A DNA stretch of 60,673 nt from CAYTEH01 sp964436765 (GCA_964436765.1 CAYTEH010000006.1:1-60673), one strand, 5' to 3'. Positions 52,025 through 60,665 are shown, counted from the first letter of the stretch. Notes: generated by a model not told the origin, from the sequence alone. Numbers and translations: made by a program.

Positions 52025-52981
52025 TTACCGATAGACCACCCGCCCCTGCAAGCGCAGATCCACGTACCGTGACGCCTGCTTCCAGCCCGCGCTCTGGAGG
52101 AAGATCCGGTAGCGGGCAATTTGCTGGTCGAGCGGCGCCTGGCCGTCGAACCACAGGCTGCCCTGGGCGATGCTCAGATGGAACTCTTTGGCGCGCAGAT
52201 AGACCGTACGCACCGTGACCTTCTGCCCGAACTCCTGCTGGAGGATCCGCTCTGCATCCTGCATCTTCGTCAGGAATTCCTCGCTCAGAAGACTCGTCCC
52301 CGGCGCGGGCCTCACCTCCCAATCCACCACCTTCATGACGGGGAGGATGCTGCTGGAACCCGTAACGGATGCGACGACATAGAGGCCCTTCTCCGTCAGA
52401 TAATCCTGGCTCACGACAGTTGGCAGCGCCTGCGCCGGCTGCGCGGAAGCGGACGAAGAGGATGCCTGCTGGCCAGCAGGCGCACTCAACTGAAGACGGG
52501 CGATGAGCGGCTGCACGGTAATGCGCAAAAAAAGACGCGACGGGTATTGCTTGCTGATACTGACATCCCGGAGATCGGGCACCACATCCTTCACGAGCGC
52601 CTCCACGTCGCGAGAGGAGAGGAAGAGCATGCGACGTCCGAGCAACGACGCCGTCTGCTGCTGGATTCTCGCGACATCCACGCGGCCCTGGCTGCGCTGG
52701 ATGGTGATGCGCCGCACCTGGAAGAGCGGGGAGAAGAGCGCAATGCCCGTGGCGATGCACAGCACCCCCGCGACGACGGGGAACCACCACCGGCGGATGC
52801 GGGCGCTCCAGACGGGACCCAGGCGGGCGAGCCGGCGCATGCGGGTGCGCATCTTTGCAGCGAAGCCGAGGCCATTTCGTTTATGACGGCGCTTCGCGAA
52901 CGAACGCATGGCAGGCGACACTCTGCGGTTGAATTTGCGTGGAAGACGGCGGCGAGGTTTCAAAAGCACGGAGGGTATCAT
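52025..52981 (-). CDS. ftsQ: Cell division protein FtsQ-like
   Basis: The product has 318 residues. It has a long basic cytoplasmic N-terminus (about 1-65, Arg-rich), one transmembrane helix (about 67-84, FPVVAGVLCIATGIALF) and a POTRA domain (FQVRRITIQRSQGRVDVARIQQQTASLLGRRMLFLSSRDVEALVKDVVPDLRDVSISKQYPSRLFLRITVQ). A Ser/Ala/Gln-rich insertion lies at about 170-185, followed by the FtsQ beta domain. FtsQ links early and late division proteins. The gene is upstream of dacA and the LysM-M23 gene, so division and wall maturation genes are grouped. ftsA and ftsZ are not in the window. Confidence 0.82.
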   Translation of the reverse strand: MIPSVLLKPRRRLPRKFNRRVSPAMRSFAKRRHKRNGLGFAAKMRTRMRRLARLGPVWSARIRRWWFPVVAGVLCIATGIALFSPLFQVRRITIQRSQGRVDVARIQQQTASLLGRRMLFLSSRDVEALVKDVVPDLRDVSISKQYPSRLFLRITVQPLIARLQLSAPAGQQASSSSASAQPAQALPTVVSQDYLTEKGLYVVASVTGSSSILPVMKVVDWEVRPAPGTSLLSEEFLTKMQDAERILQQEFGQKVTVRTVYLRAKEFHLSIAQGSLWFDGQAPLDQQIARYRIFLQSAGWKQASRYVDLRLQGRVVYR

Positions 52982-53004
52982 AGAGGATCCGGGCTTGTGC
53001 GAAG

Positions 53005-53111
53005 AAGGTGTAAGTTTAAAGTTTAAGGGAAGAGCGAAGATTGAAATTAAAAGATTTAAACTTTTTGTCCTATAGCTTTTGTCTTTCTTTTAAACTTTAA
53101 ACTTACACCTT
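53005..53111. repeat. Long inverted repeat between ftsQ and the glycosyltransferase gene
   Basis: Perfect 22-bp arms (53005-53026 and 53090-53111) surround an AT-rich centre with repeated tttaaactt units. It fills the divergent spacer, so it must overlap both promoters. Confidence 0.75.
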
Positions 53112-53155
53112 GAAAAGCGGCTTCCCCGGTGTTCTTCTATCTGTATTCTTCCCCT

Positions 53156-54238
53156 GTGAAGCTTGCAATCGTCGCCGACTGGCTCGTGACCTACGGGGGC
53201 GCCGAACACGCCATCGCGGAATTCCTGAAAGTCTGGCCGCTCACGCCCCTGTATACAACGGTCGCCCGCCCAGAAAACCTGGGCCCCCTGCATAATGAAA
53301 CAATCATCACGTCGGGACTCCAGGCGCTGTACAGGATGACCGGCAAACACCAGCCGCTGCTTCCGCTGATGCCGCGCGCAATCGAATCGCTCAATCTGAG
53401 CGGATACGACGTGATTCTGAGCTCGTCCCACGCGGTGGCCAAGGGCGTCATTCCGCCGCCGGGAGCGCGCCATGTCTGCTACTGCCACACGCCCATGCGC
53501 TACGCGTGGGAAATGGAGCAGCAGTACCTGGATGATTTCCGCGTGCCGGCAGTGCTCCGCCGTCCAATACGGACGGCCCTACGGAACATCCGCCGGTGGG
53601 ATCTGACGACTTCCAAGCGCGTCGACCGCTTCATTGCCAACTCGCACGAGACGCAGCGCCGCATCGAGGCAATCTACGGACGCGAGGCGACAGTGATCCA
53701 TCCGCCCGCCGACGACCGGTTCTTCGGGATCCCGGTGCTGCCGATGGGAGAGAGGAAATCGTACCTCGCGGTGGGCAGGCTGGTACCGTACAAACGATTC
53801 GACGTATTGATCGAGACGGCGAATGCCCTGCAGCTTCCGCTGACGATCGCCGGACGGGGACAGGAGGAAAAGCGCCTGCGCGCGCTTGCGGGGCCCACGG
53901 TGACGTTCCTCGGCTTCGTGCCGGAACCCGACCTCCCCGGTCTCTACGCGCGGTCGAAGGCACTCCTCTTCGCGCCGCTTGAGGATGCGGGCATCGTGCC
54001 GCTGGAAGCGCAGGCGTGCGGCACGCCGGTGATCGCATACGGCAAGGGCGGAGCGCTCGATACGGTGAAGGACGGGGTGACGGGGACGTTCTTTGAAGCA
54101 CAGACGGTCGATTCGGTCCGCGACGCCATCAAGCGGTTCGAGAACATGAAGCTCCAGCCGGAGCGGATACGGGAGCATGCGAAACAATTCTCGGCGACGA
54201 GGTTCCGGGAACAGATGTACGCAGCGGTCGAAGAATGA
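53156..54238 (+). CDS. GT4-family glycosyltransferase
   Basis: The product has 360 residues from the GTG at 53156 (VKLAIVADWLVTYGGAEHAI), the normal beginning of this family. A GTG at 53129 is also in frame. GT-B features are visible: GGAEHAIAEFLKVWP, HVCYCHTPMRYAWE, RFIANSHETQRRI, YLAVGRLVPYKRFDVLIE, and the nucleotide-sugar motif FAPLEDAGIVPLEAQACGTPVIAYGKGGALDTV (E-x7-E type). It probably transfers mannose or a similar sugar from a nucleotide donor to a surface glycan. The final codons and the stop lie inside the repeat at 54231-54309. Confidence 0.88.
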   Translation: MKLAIVADWLVTYGGAEHAIAEFLKVWPLTPLYTTVARPENLGPLHNETIITSGLQALYRMTGKHQPLLPLMPRAIESLNLSGYDVILSSSHAVAKGVIPPPGARHVCYCHTPMRYAWEMEQQYLDDFRVPAVLRRPIRTALRNIRRWDLTTSKRVDRFIANSHETQRRIEAIYGREATVIHPPADDRFFGIPVLPMGERKSYLAVGRLVPYKRFDVLIETANALQLPLTIAGRGQEEKRLRALAGPTVTFLGFVPEPDLPGLYARSKALLFAPLEDAGIVPLEAQACGTPVIAYGKGGALDTVKDGVTGTFFEAQTVDSVRDAIKRFENMKLQPERIREHAKQFSATRFREQMYAAVEE

Positions 54239-54309
54239 CCAATGACGCCCTCCTTCGCTCTGCGGAGCTACGAAAGGGCAGGCAGTGACCAGTGATCAAC
54301 AGGAATGAT
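54231..54309. repeat. 79-bp intergenic repeat, copy 1
   Basis: It is identical to 58535-58613 except for three bases. It begins inside the last codons of the glycosyltransferase gene and contributes its stop. A gtcattgcgtcat-type stretch follows at 54333-54362 and codes for the end of the dGTPase. Confidence 0.85.
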
Positions 54310-54331
54310 GCATGAAACAAAAAAGGCTCCT

Positions 54332-55363
54332 TCATTGCGTCATTGTGTCATTAGTCATTCTCGCATATCCATCCGTCATTCCCGCCACGTAATCTTTGAC
54401 TGCTTCCGGCAGGGTCGACTCCGTCTTCTGCATGAGCGATGCAACCTTGTCGTTGGGGGAGGCGAACAGCGCGTTGCAGAGGCGCGTGACGATCTTTTGT
54501 CCTTCTTTGCTTGCCTGCAGCACGCGGGGATGGAAGTACATGTGTTCGCGTAAAAATGCCTTGAGACCGGCGAGTTGCCTCTGCATGTCGTCACCGAAGA
54601 GCACGAGGGGGGAGCGGGAGGCGGAGACGTCGTCGAGCGACTTCACCGTCTTGAGCCGCACCGATGTGGCCGCGTAGAGATCCATGACAAGCAGATGGAT
54701 CACGGCGCCCCGCACGGATGTTCCGCGCTCTGTTGCGCGCCGGATCGCGGCTCGGCCCAGTACCGTACTGCAGAGCTCGTCTTCGGAGAAGAGCCCGGCC
54801 CTGAGCCCATCGTCGCAGTCATGGCCGGTATAGGCAATTTCGTCCGCCAAATTCACGGCCTGCGCCTCGAGCGTCAATTGTTTCCCGGAGTGCTTCTGCA
54901 GTCCTTCCAGTACTTCGCGGTTCAGGTTCAATCCAGGCGCCCGTAATGAGTGTTCCTCCAGCAGCGTTACGATGCGAAGCGACTGCTCGTTATGTTCAAA
55001 ACTCGACCCGTGATCGCGCATCCACACGTCCAGGGCCGCTTCGCCCATGTGTCCGAACGGCGGGTGACCGAGATCGTGCGCGAGCGCGATGCACTCGGCC
55101 AGATCCTCGTTAAGCCTGAGCGTCCGGGCAATGTCGCGGCTGATCTGCGCCACTTCCATCGTGTGCGTGAGACGCGTGCGGAAGTGATCGCTCTCGCCCG
55201 CCACAAAGACCTGGGTCTTCCCCTGCAGCCTCCGGAACGCCTGCGAGTGGATGATGCGGTCGCGGTCGCGCTGGAAAGGAGACCGTGTCTCATCCGTTGG
55301 TTCGGCAACAGGACGACCGAGGAGGCCTTCGGAGGGGACGGCGTGGGAGACGAGAGTAGTCAT
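54332..55363 (-). CDS. dgt: dGTPase (deoxynucleoside triphosphate triphosphohydrolase)
   Basis: The product has 343 residues. The HD-domain dNTPase motifs are clear: SQAFRRLQGKTQVFVAGESDHFRTRLTHTMEVAQISRDIAR (first His), IALAHDLGHPPFGHMGE (HD), FEHNEQSLRIVTLLEE and LADEIAYTGHDCDDGLRAGLF (last Asp). It splits dNTPs into the deoxynucleoside and triphosphate. The last residues (ARMTNDTMTQ) are encoded by the dispersed AATGAC repeat, so the C-terminus was probably extended or replaced by a repeat. It converges with the glycosyltransferase gene. Confidence 0.93.
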   Translation of the reverse strand: MTTLVSHAVPSEGLLGRPVAEPTDETRSPFQRDRDRIIHSQAFRRLQGKTQVFVAGESDHFRTRLTHTMEVAQISRDIARTLRLNEDLAECIALAHDLGHPPFGHMGEAALDVWMRDHGSSFEHNEQSLRIVTLLEEHSLRAPGLNLNREVLEGLQKHSGKQLTLEAQAVNLADEIAYTGHDCDDGLRAGLFSEDELCSTVLGRAAIRRATERGTSVRGAVIHLLVMDLYAATSVRLKTVKSLDDVSASRSPLVLFGDDMQRQLAGLKAFLREHMYFHPRVLQASKEGQKIVTRLCNALFASPNDKVASLMQKTESTLPEAVKDYVAGMTDGYARMTNDTMTQ

Positions 55364-56001
55364 ATGACTGAGCTTTGTATCTTACCATTCCCGCAAACAA
55401 AATTCCCGCCCATGGCTCTCTTTGTTTCCACTTTCTTTGTCCGGCGACAAAGAAAGTGGAGAAAGAAAACGCCTGCGCGCGCCAAGGTCCCCTCCGCCAA
55501 CCGCCACCCCCCTTTCAGGCGCGCGCCTGTCACTGCACTGGCCGTACCGCATGCAGGTGCCTTAGAAAGATCACGCCGTGGGCCCGCCACCGGCCGACTC
55601 ATTCTTAGGGAGAAGTCTGACATCAGAAAATCAAACAAGGCATCGCGAAGTCGGGCTCTGCCCGACTGGAGCGATACTACTTAGGGAAAGGATGGTCCGT
55701 GGAAGGGAAACCGCAGGTTTCTCTTCCACGAATTTTGGCACGCCTAATGGCCGTCGGACGGAAACGCTTTATCCCTGGAATTCCAGGGGGGTGACCGCAG
55801 CCCCGGACCTCGGTCCGGAGCGATTAAGCCTCCCAATGCGTTATTCAGAGAAGAAACGTAGTCCGTCTCATAACGTGCCATTGAGCTGAGCGGGACGCTA
55901 CCAGTGTCAAGAGGCGCGTGTCCATGGATTGGACTCCAAAGTCGCGTGAATCTTTTTTTATGTCGCCTGCCACTCGTAGCCCCGGGAGGGGCGAAGTGTG
56001 G
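55364..56001. other. 638-bp spacer rich in hairpins, no gene seen
   Basis: It contains a perfect 14-bp hairpin (55428-55459, ccactttctttgtc/gacaaagaaagtgg), copy 3 of the two-stem element (55641-55730), the palindromes ccctggaattccaggg (about 55770) and ccggacctcggtccgg (about 55803), and a stem with gcgttat/ataacg (about 55838-55874). No tRNA, RNase P, SRP or tmRNA signature is visible to me. A structured RNA between 55740 and 55920 is possible. Confidence 0.5.
55641..55730 (-). repeat. Two-stem dispersed element, copy 3
   Basis: Read on the minus strand it has stem A (55701-55727), the linker acggaccatcctttccctaa and stem B (55642-55675). It is about 88% identical to copy 1 over 86 nt, including the TCCAG...CTTC internal loop. 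Confidence 0.8.
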
Positions 56002-56679
56002 TCACGCTGCAAGAAACGCGGTCAGGATGTTCGTATGCCCAGCCCGCACTTCTTCGCGATGACCGCCCCGGTACGTCCAGTATGTGTCCGGCATGCAGCG
56101 CGTGCAGGCGGGATGGCGCTCGATGCGATCGGGGCGGACTCCGGCTTCCATGAGCTGATGATCGGCCCAGCCGCGCAAGTCGACGTTCTTCCCGTGCACG
56201 AACGTTGATGGCACGTTCGGCATCTCAGTCAACGGATCGGAGAAGTCGCTGCACGTGAGGCAGAGTGACGGGCCGGCGGCGACGTAGACGTCTGTTCCTG
56301 TGACGCCGCAGTCCTGTTTCAGGACCCTGAACAATTCCGGAATCGTCCCGGCGCGCAAACATTTCCACCCCACGTGCATTGCGCCCAGGATCTTCTTTTT
56401 CGGCTCGTAGACGACGAAATTCTGGCAGTCGGCCCAGCGGATGCAGAGCGCAAGACCGGGGACATCGGTGATCATGCCGTCAGCCTGCTCGGTGCGGCTC
56501 AATTGATCGCGGACGACGATCACGCGGTTGCCGTGCACCTGATGGAGGCCGGCGGATTGCGTGGCGCCGACGGCTGACGCAGCGCCGGCATCGGACCGGA
56601 TGTCGTCTTGTTTCGTGAACAACGCGACGGTCAACGCATCATCAAAAGCATGCATCCGTGAAAATGGATGCGTGATCAT
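56002..56679 (-). CDS. YfiH/PgeF-family multicopper-like protein
   Basis: The product has 225 residues. The family motifs are QSAGLHQVHGNRVIVV, CIRWADCQNFVVYEPKKKILGAMHVGWKCLRAG and AGPSLCLTCSDFSDPL. The three metal residues (His in HQVHGN, Cys in ADC, His in HVGW) are present. Members have been described as polyphenol oxidase/laccase, as purine nucleoside hydrolases or phosphorylases, and as a peptidoglycan-editing factor, so the role here is open. The start at 56679 overlaps the stop of the upstream NAD(P)H-hydrate dehydratase gene by 4 nt. Confidence 0.85.
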   Translation of the reverse strand: MITHPFSRMHAFDDALTVALFTKQDDIRSDAGAASAVGATQSAGLHQVHGNRVIVVRDQLSRTEQADGMITDVPGLALCIRWADCQNFVVYEPKKKILGAMHVGWKCLRAGTIPELFRVLKQDCGVTGTDVYVAAGPSLCLTCSDFSDPLTEMPNVPSTFVHGKNVDLRGWADHQLMEAGVRPDRIERHPACTRCMPDTYWTYRGGHREEVRAGHTNILTAFLAA

Positions 56680-57452
56680 TGGATACGAAGAATGGACGGA
56701 ATCTTCCCGATCACCCTCCGCGTCCCGTACGCGTACCCGTACTCCGATTCGAGTTCATCGCCCGCGCGCTTGATGACGGTGCTTGCCGTCACGCACGCAT
56801 CCGCGTGACTCATGCGCTGGGCGATGAGCCCGCAGATGAGCCCCGCCAGCGCATCCCCGGTACCGCCGACCGTCAGGCCCGCATTGCCGCCGTCGACGGT
56901 TCTGACGGACCCATCCGACAGGGCGATCGTGTCCACCGGGCCTTTGACGTGGATGGTGACGCCCAGCGATTTTGCCGTAGCAGCGACGTCGCCGCGATCG
57001 ATGCCCATGCGCTCCAGTTCGCCAAGATGAGGCGTGAGCACCATCTGCTTTCCTACGGCGACCTTGACGGTCCACGGCTGCAGCGCCGAGGCATCCAGGA
57101 CCAACGGGCAGAGCGCGCTTTCGACGATTTCGCGGATCACCTTTTGCGCTGCATCGGTCCGGGCGAGGCCGGGGCCGATGACGGCACAGTCGACGGTCGC
57201 AAGCATCCGCAGCAATGGATCGATGTCTTTTTCGGCCAGTTCATCGCCGTGGAAGGGGTGCACCTGGAAGTTGAGCGACGCGGCCTTCGTGACTTCGGCA
57301 TGGCACCGCGGCACCGCCGCGAAGAGCAAATCGACGCCGGCGGCTTCGGCCGCGAGCGCGGAAAAGAGCGGCGCCCCGTGCATGTGCAGGGACCCGCCGA
57401 TGACGGCGACGATGCCGTTCTCCGTTTTGTGAGAGGCGGGATCGCGATTCAT
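56676..57452 (-). CDS. nnrD: ADP/ATP-dependent NAD(P)H-hydrate dehydratase (NnrD-like), start may lie in the gap
   Basis: At least 258 residues are visible. The ribokinase-like fold has AVIGGSLHMHGAPLFSALAA, AVIGPGLARTD, PLVLDASAL, MVLTPHLGELERM and the catalytic GLTVGGTGDALAGLICGL with the base Asp. The enzyme repairs damaged NAD(P)H hydrates in the cytoplasm. No NnrE (epimerase) domain is fused. The frame's first Met borders the N gap at 57453, so the true start could be upstream. It shares a 4-nt overlap with the YfiH gene. Confidence 0.88.
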   Translation of the reverse strand: MNRDPASHKTENGIVAVIGGSLHMHGAPLFSALAAEAAGVDLLFAAVPRCHAEVTKAASLNFQVHPFHGDELAEKDIDPLLRMLATVDCAVIGPGLARTDAAQKVIREIVESALCPLVLDASALQPWTVKVAVGKQMVLTPHLGELERMGIDRGDVAATAKSLGVTIHVKGPVDTIALSDGSVRTVDGGNAGLTVGGTGDALAGLICGLIAQRMSHADACVTASTVIKRAGDELESEYGYAYGTRRVIGKIPSILRIQ

Positions 57453-57552
57453 NNNNNNNNNNNNNNNNNNNNNNNNNNNNNNNNNNNNNNNNNNNNNNNN
57501 NNNNNNNNNNNNNNNNNNNNNNNNNNNNNNNNNNNNNNNNNNNNNNNNNNNN
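57453..57552. other. Assembly gap (100 N)
   Basis: A run of 100 N separates the divergent nnrD-like and CNNM-like genes, so their promoters are not visible. Confidence 0.99.
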
Positions 57553-57555
57553 CCC

Positions 57556-58536
57556 GTGCTTGTCCTTACCTCTCTCATCATAGGTTTTCTCGTCCTCTCG
57601 GGACTGATGGCCATGATGGACGCGGCACTCCTGAGCGTGTCGTACGCCGAGGTGGAGGAGATGGTGGGCAAAAAGCTGCGGGGCGCCGTGCCGCTGAGGG
57701 CCGTCACGCGACGGCTGACGCGCGCCGTGGTCGTCCTCGTGATCCTCACGAACACCATCAACGTGCTGGGGCCCATCCTCGTGGGCGGGTACGCCGTGCA
57801 GCTCTACGGGAACTCCACCATCGGCATCATGACCGCGGTACTGACCTTCGGCACGATCATTTTTTCGGAAATCATCCCGAAGGCGCTCGGCACGCACTAC
57901 GCGCCGCACATCAGCCGCGCAGTGGCGCCGTTGTTCCTGGCGCTCATTTACGCGCTGTTCCCCGTCGTGGTCGTGCTCGAAAAGTTCGTGGGGTTCTTCA
58001 AGATGGGCAAGCGCGCGATCGGCACCGAGGAGCAGATCCGGGCACTCGTGCGTATCGGCGGCGGCGCGGGCCACATCCTGCAGAACGAGGGGCAGTTGAT
58101 CCACCGGGTGTTCATTCTGAACGATCGCCGCGCGCGGGACCTGATGACGTCGGTCAAAGACATGATCGCGGTGCCATCCACGTACACGATTCGCGAAGCC
58201 CTCACGGACGTGGCCAGGTACGAGCACTCGCACTATCCCGTGTATGACGGGAAGCGAAGCAAGATCCTGGGGATCGTGCTGAGCAACGAACTGGCCGAGG
58301 CGATGTCGAAGAACCGGGATGGAGAGCCCGTGTTGGGCCTTCTGCGGGACGTGCCCTTCGTGGCTTCGACCATGCGTGCCGACATGCTCCTGAACCTGTT
58401 CCGGCGCCGCCACGTGCACCTGGTGATTGTGCGGGACGGCGACAAGGCCATCGGCCTCGTGACCTTCGAAGACGTGCTCAGGGAGTTAGTCGGCGAGATC
58501 GAGGAAGAGAGGGAGGCGGGGAAGATCCTCACATAA
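57556..58536 (+). CDS. CNNM/CBS-domain transporter-like protein, 5' end uncertain
   Basis: At least 326 residues are visible. The N-terminal DUF21 (CNNM) membrane domain has about four helices with FLVLSGLMAMMDAALLSVSYAEVEEM and FGTIIFSEIIPKALG. Two CBS repeats follow at about 190-310 (ARDLMTSVKDMIAVPSTYTI... HYPVYDGKRSKILGIVLSNELAEA... LVIVRDGDKAIGLVTFEDVLRELVGEIEEE). The CorC/HlyC C-terminal domain is missing. Relatives export or sense magnesium or cobalt, but the substrate here is not shown. A GTG directly after the gap is the first start in view; the real start may be in the gap. Its stop codon begins the repeat at 58535. Confidence 0.88.
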   Translation: MLVLTSLIIGFLVLSGLMAMMDAALLSVSYAEVEEMVGKKLRGAVPLRAVTRRLTRAVVVLVILTNTINVLGPILVGGYAVQLYGNSTIGIMTAVLTFGTIIFSEIIPKALGTHYAPHISRAVAPLFLALIYALFPVVVVLEKFVGFFKMGKRAIGTEEQIRALVRIGGGAGHILQNEGQLIHRVFILNDRRARDLMTSVKDMIAVPSTYTIREALTDVARYEHSHYPVYDGKRSKILGIVLSNELAEAMSKNRDGEPVLGLLRDVPFVASTMRADMLLNLFRRRHVHLVIVRDGDKAIGLVTFEDVLRELVGEIEEEREAGKILT

Positions 58537-58613
58537 GAATGACCAATGACGCCCTCCTTCGCTCTGCGGAGCTACGGAAGGGCAGGCAGTGACCAATGAC
58601 CAACAGGAATGAT
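58535..58613. repeat. 79-bp intergenic repeat, copy 2
   Basis: It is identical to 54231-54309 except for three bases, and is again placed exactly at a stop codon in a convergent spacer. A 9-bp inverted repeat (atgatcatt/aatgatcat, 58609-58631) follows. Confidence 0.85.
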
Positions 58614-58664
58614 CATTGCGACAATGATCATGTGTCGGTTTCTATCAAGGATCTCCTTCCCTGG

Positions 58665-59639
58665 TCATTTCGCCGCAAGCTTCGGCAGGAACGGCATCGG
58701 GTCCACCGCGGCTCCGCTCATGAAGACACCGAAGTGCAGGTGCGGCCCCGTGGAGAAGCCTGCTCCCGGCGTGCCCGGGCGTCCGCCCGAGTAGCCGATG
58801 ATGTCGCCGGCGACGACCGTCTGGCCCTTCTCCACCGCGAACTTACTGAGGTGTCCGTAGAGCGTGGAGTAACCGCCCGGGTGCTCGACCGTGATGTAAT
58901 TGAACCCGAGACCGTGGTCGACGACATCTTTGATGACGCCGCCTGCAGCGGCCAGCACCATGGTGCCCTGCGGCGCGGGGATATCGACGGCGTTATGCTG
59001 CATCTTGAAGCGCTGTTGGTACGCCTTGTCGTGGAAGTAGGCCGAAATGCCCTTGAGCGGTTCCACGGGCCAGAGGAGCGCGAGGTGATCGAGATTTTTG
59101 ACCGTGCCCGCGGCGACCGCGATGGCTTTTCCTTCGGCTTCCCAGATCTGGCTCAGCGACGTCAGCAGGAACTGCTCGGCCTTCTGACTGTCCTGCATGA
59201 GCGACACGAGCATGCGCGTGCTTGAACGAAGCTGCTCCTGCAATTCCTTGCTCGGGTTCGGGGTGCGGTCGAGCTCCTGTTCCAGCGCGCTCAACTGCGA
59301 CCGGAGGATCTGCTCCTTCGCCTGCAGCACTTCCTGTTCCTCGCGGATGCGGCGGGCGCGCTCCTCGGCTTCTGTGGGAAGACGTACGGCATCCTCCGGG
59401 GCCGTGTCCTGCGACTCGTACGCGTGCGGCGCCTCTTCCTCCGCGATCGCGTTCTCCTCGGCGAGGGGCTTCTCGCGTGCGGCGGCCTGCTCGGTCGGAA
59501 CCGCATCCGCCTGGGCCATGATCGCCGATGCGGGGAGCGTCTGAGTGCCGGACGGCCAGAACGCCACGGCCCAACCCGAAATCGCGGCGACCGTGAGGAG
59601 CGCGATCATGGGGCGCGGGATGTGGAGTTCAATATGCAT
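58665..59639 (-). CDS. M23 metallopeptidase with coiled coil (EnvC/NlpD-like)
   Basis: The product has 324 residues. An N-terminal membrane segment (PMIALLTVAAISGWAVAFW) exports it. A Glu/Ala-rich coiled coil follows at about 85-165 (EAEERARRIREEQEVLQAKEQILRSQLSALEQELDR). The C-terminal M23 domain has MQHNAVDIPAPQG with His and Asp ligands, then HPGGYSTLYGHLSKF and GPHLHFGVFMSG. Coiled coil plus M23 is the layout of division-associated EnvC and NlpD proteins, which either cleave peptidoglycan or activate amidases. All zinc ligands appear present, so it is probably active. The gene is divergent from the ATP-grasp gene. Confidence 0.9.
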   Translation of the reverse strand: MHIELHIPRPMIALLTVAAISGWAVAFWPSGTQTLPASAIMAQADAVPTEQAAAREKPLAEENAIAEEEAPHAYESQDTAPEDAVRLPTEAEERARRIREEQEVLQAKEQILRSQLSALEQELDRTPNPSKELQEQLRSSTRMLVSLMQDSQKAEQFLLTSLSQIWEAEGKAIAVAAGTVKNLDHLALLWPVEPLKGISAYFHDKAYQQRFKMQHNAVDIPAPQGTMVLAAAGGVIKDVVDHGLGFNYITVEHPGGYSTLYGHLSKFAVEKGQTVVAGDIIGYSGGRPGTPGAGFSTGPHLHFGVFMSGAAVDPMPFLPKLAAK

Positions 59640-59741
59640 TCGGATCAGTATAGCAAAAAATTGCAGGATCTTCTAGTCTCAAAACCGCGTCTGGATGCGG
59701 GAATAGTGATGCCAGACGCCTCTCTATTCCATTGTCAAATC

Positions 59742-60665
59742 ATGCGCACTGTCGCTGTCTACTTCACAAAACCGGGGTTCGACGACTATCCCTTCGATGA
59801 TCCCGAGTACCGCAAAGCATACGCGCTCATCGGGCGGCTTCTCGCCGAGCGGGGGGTGGCGTTTTCCATCGTACGAGGGCAAAGCACCTACCAGAGCGGC
59901 AACACGTTTAAGGGAGGATGGAAGTGGAAAGAGGACGGCTGGACGCGGGTGCACGGCAAGCATGCCTACGACCTCATCTTCAACAAGGGGCGCATCGTGC
60001 TCGACGACGATGCACGCGTCATCAACGATCCGGCGCTCGACCGCCTCTGCATCGACAAATGGGAGACGTTTACACGCTTCACGCGGCTCTGCCCGAGCAC
60101 ATTCCTCGTACAGAACAAAAGCGAGCTGGACGCAGCTGTGCGCGACCTGGACGAGAAGATCATCGTGGCCAAGCCCGTGGATGCAGAAGGCGGCAACGGC
60201 GTCATCATCGGCCCCGCGGCGGACGTCCTTGCGGGAGTGGAGACGTACCCGTACCTGATCCAGGAACTGATCGATACCTCGCACGGCATCCCGGGCATCG
60301 CCGACGGCAAACATGATTTGCGCATGGTCATCGTGCGGGGAGAGATCGTCTCGGCGTTCGTTCGCGAACCGGCGCGGGGGAAATATGTGGCGAACGTCTC
60401 GCAGGGCGGGTCCATCCGCAACGTCCCCGTGAGCGCCCTGCCGGCATCGGCACGCGAGATCGTGCAGAAGATCGACAATGAATTTTCGGCGTTCCCGTAC
60501 CGCGTGTACTCGGTGGATGTGGGGCTGCACGCAGGAAGGGTTTGGCAGCTCATCGAGCTCAACTCCCAGCCGGGCCTCGCGTTTGCCGATTACGAGGAAA
60601 GCGAGGAGGGCAAGAGGCTCTTTGTGCGGGTCGTGGATCTGCTGGCGGAAGCCGCGGGGGCGTAA
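59742..60665 (+). CDS. ATP-grasp family ligase
   Basis: The product has 307 residues. The N-terminal part (MRTVAVYFTKPGFDDYPFDDPEYRKAYALIGRLLAERGVAFSIVRG) is unlike a classic ligase start. The ATP-grasp part has DEKIIVAKPVDAEGGNGVIIG (ATP-binding Lys and glycine loop), PYLIQELIDTSHGIPG, HDLRMVIVRGEIVSAFVREPARGKYVANVSQGG and YSVDVGLHAGRVWQLIELNSQPGLAF (Mg ligands Glu and Asn). It resembles RimK- and glutathione-synthase-like ligases that join a carboxylate to an amine. The substrate is unknown. A 7-bp inverted repeat (cgtctgg/ccagacg, about 59687-59719) lies upstream. Start chosen at MRTVAV; the longer frame overlaps the divergent gene. Confidence 0.85.
   Translation: MRTVAVYFTKPGFDDYPFDDPEYRKAYALIGRLLAERGVAFSIVRGQSTYQSGNTFKGGWKWKEDGWTRVHGKHAYDLIFNKGRIVLDDDARVINDPALDRLCIDKWETFTRFTRLCPSTFLVQNKSELDAAVRDLDEKIIVAKPVDAEGGNGVIIGPAADVLAGVETYPYLIQELIDTSHGIPGIADGKHDLRMVIVRGEIVSAFVREPARGKYVANVSQGGSIRNVPVSALPASAREIVQKIDNEFSAFPYRVYSVDVGLHAGRVWQLIELNSQPGLAFADYEESEEGKRLFVRVVDLLAEAAGA

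Noticed and set aside
55380..55640. Possible gene remnant with Pro/Arg-rich frames
   Set aside because: Frames in both directions lack start signals and known motifs. The sequence is dominated by hairpins, so it is treated as a spacer.
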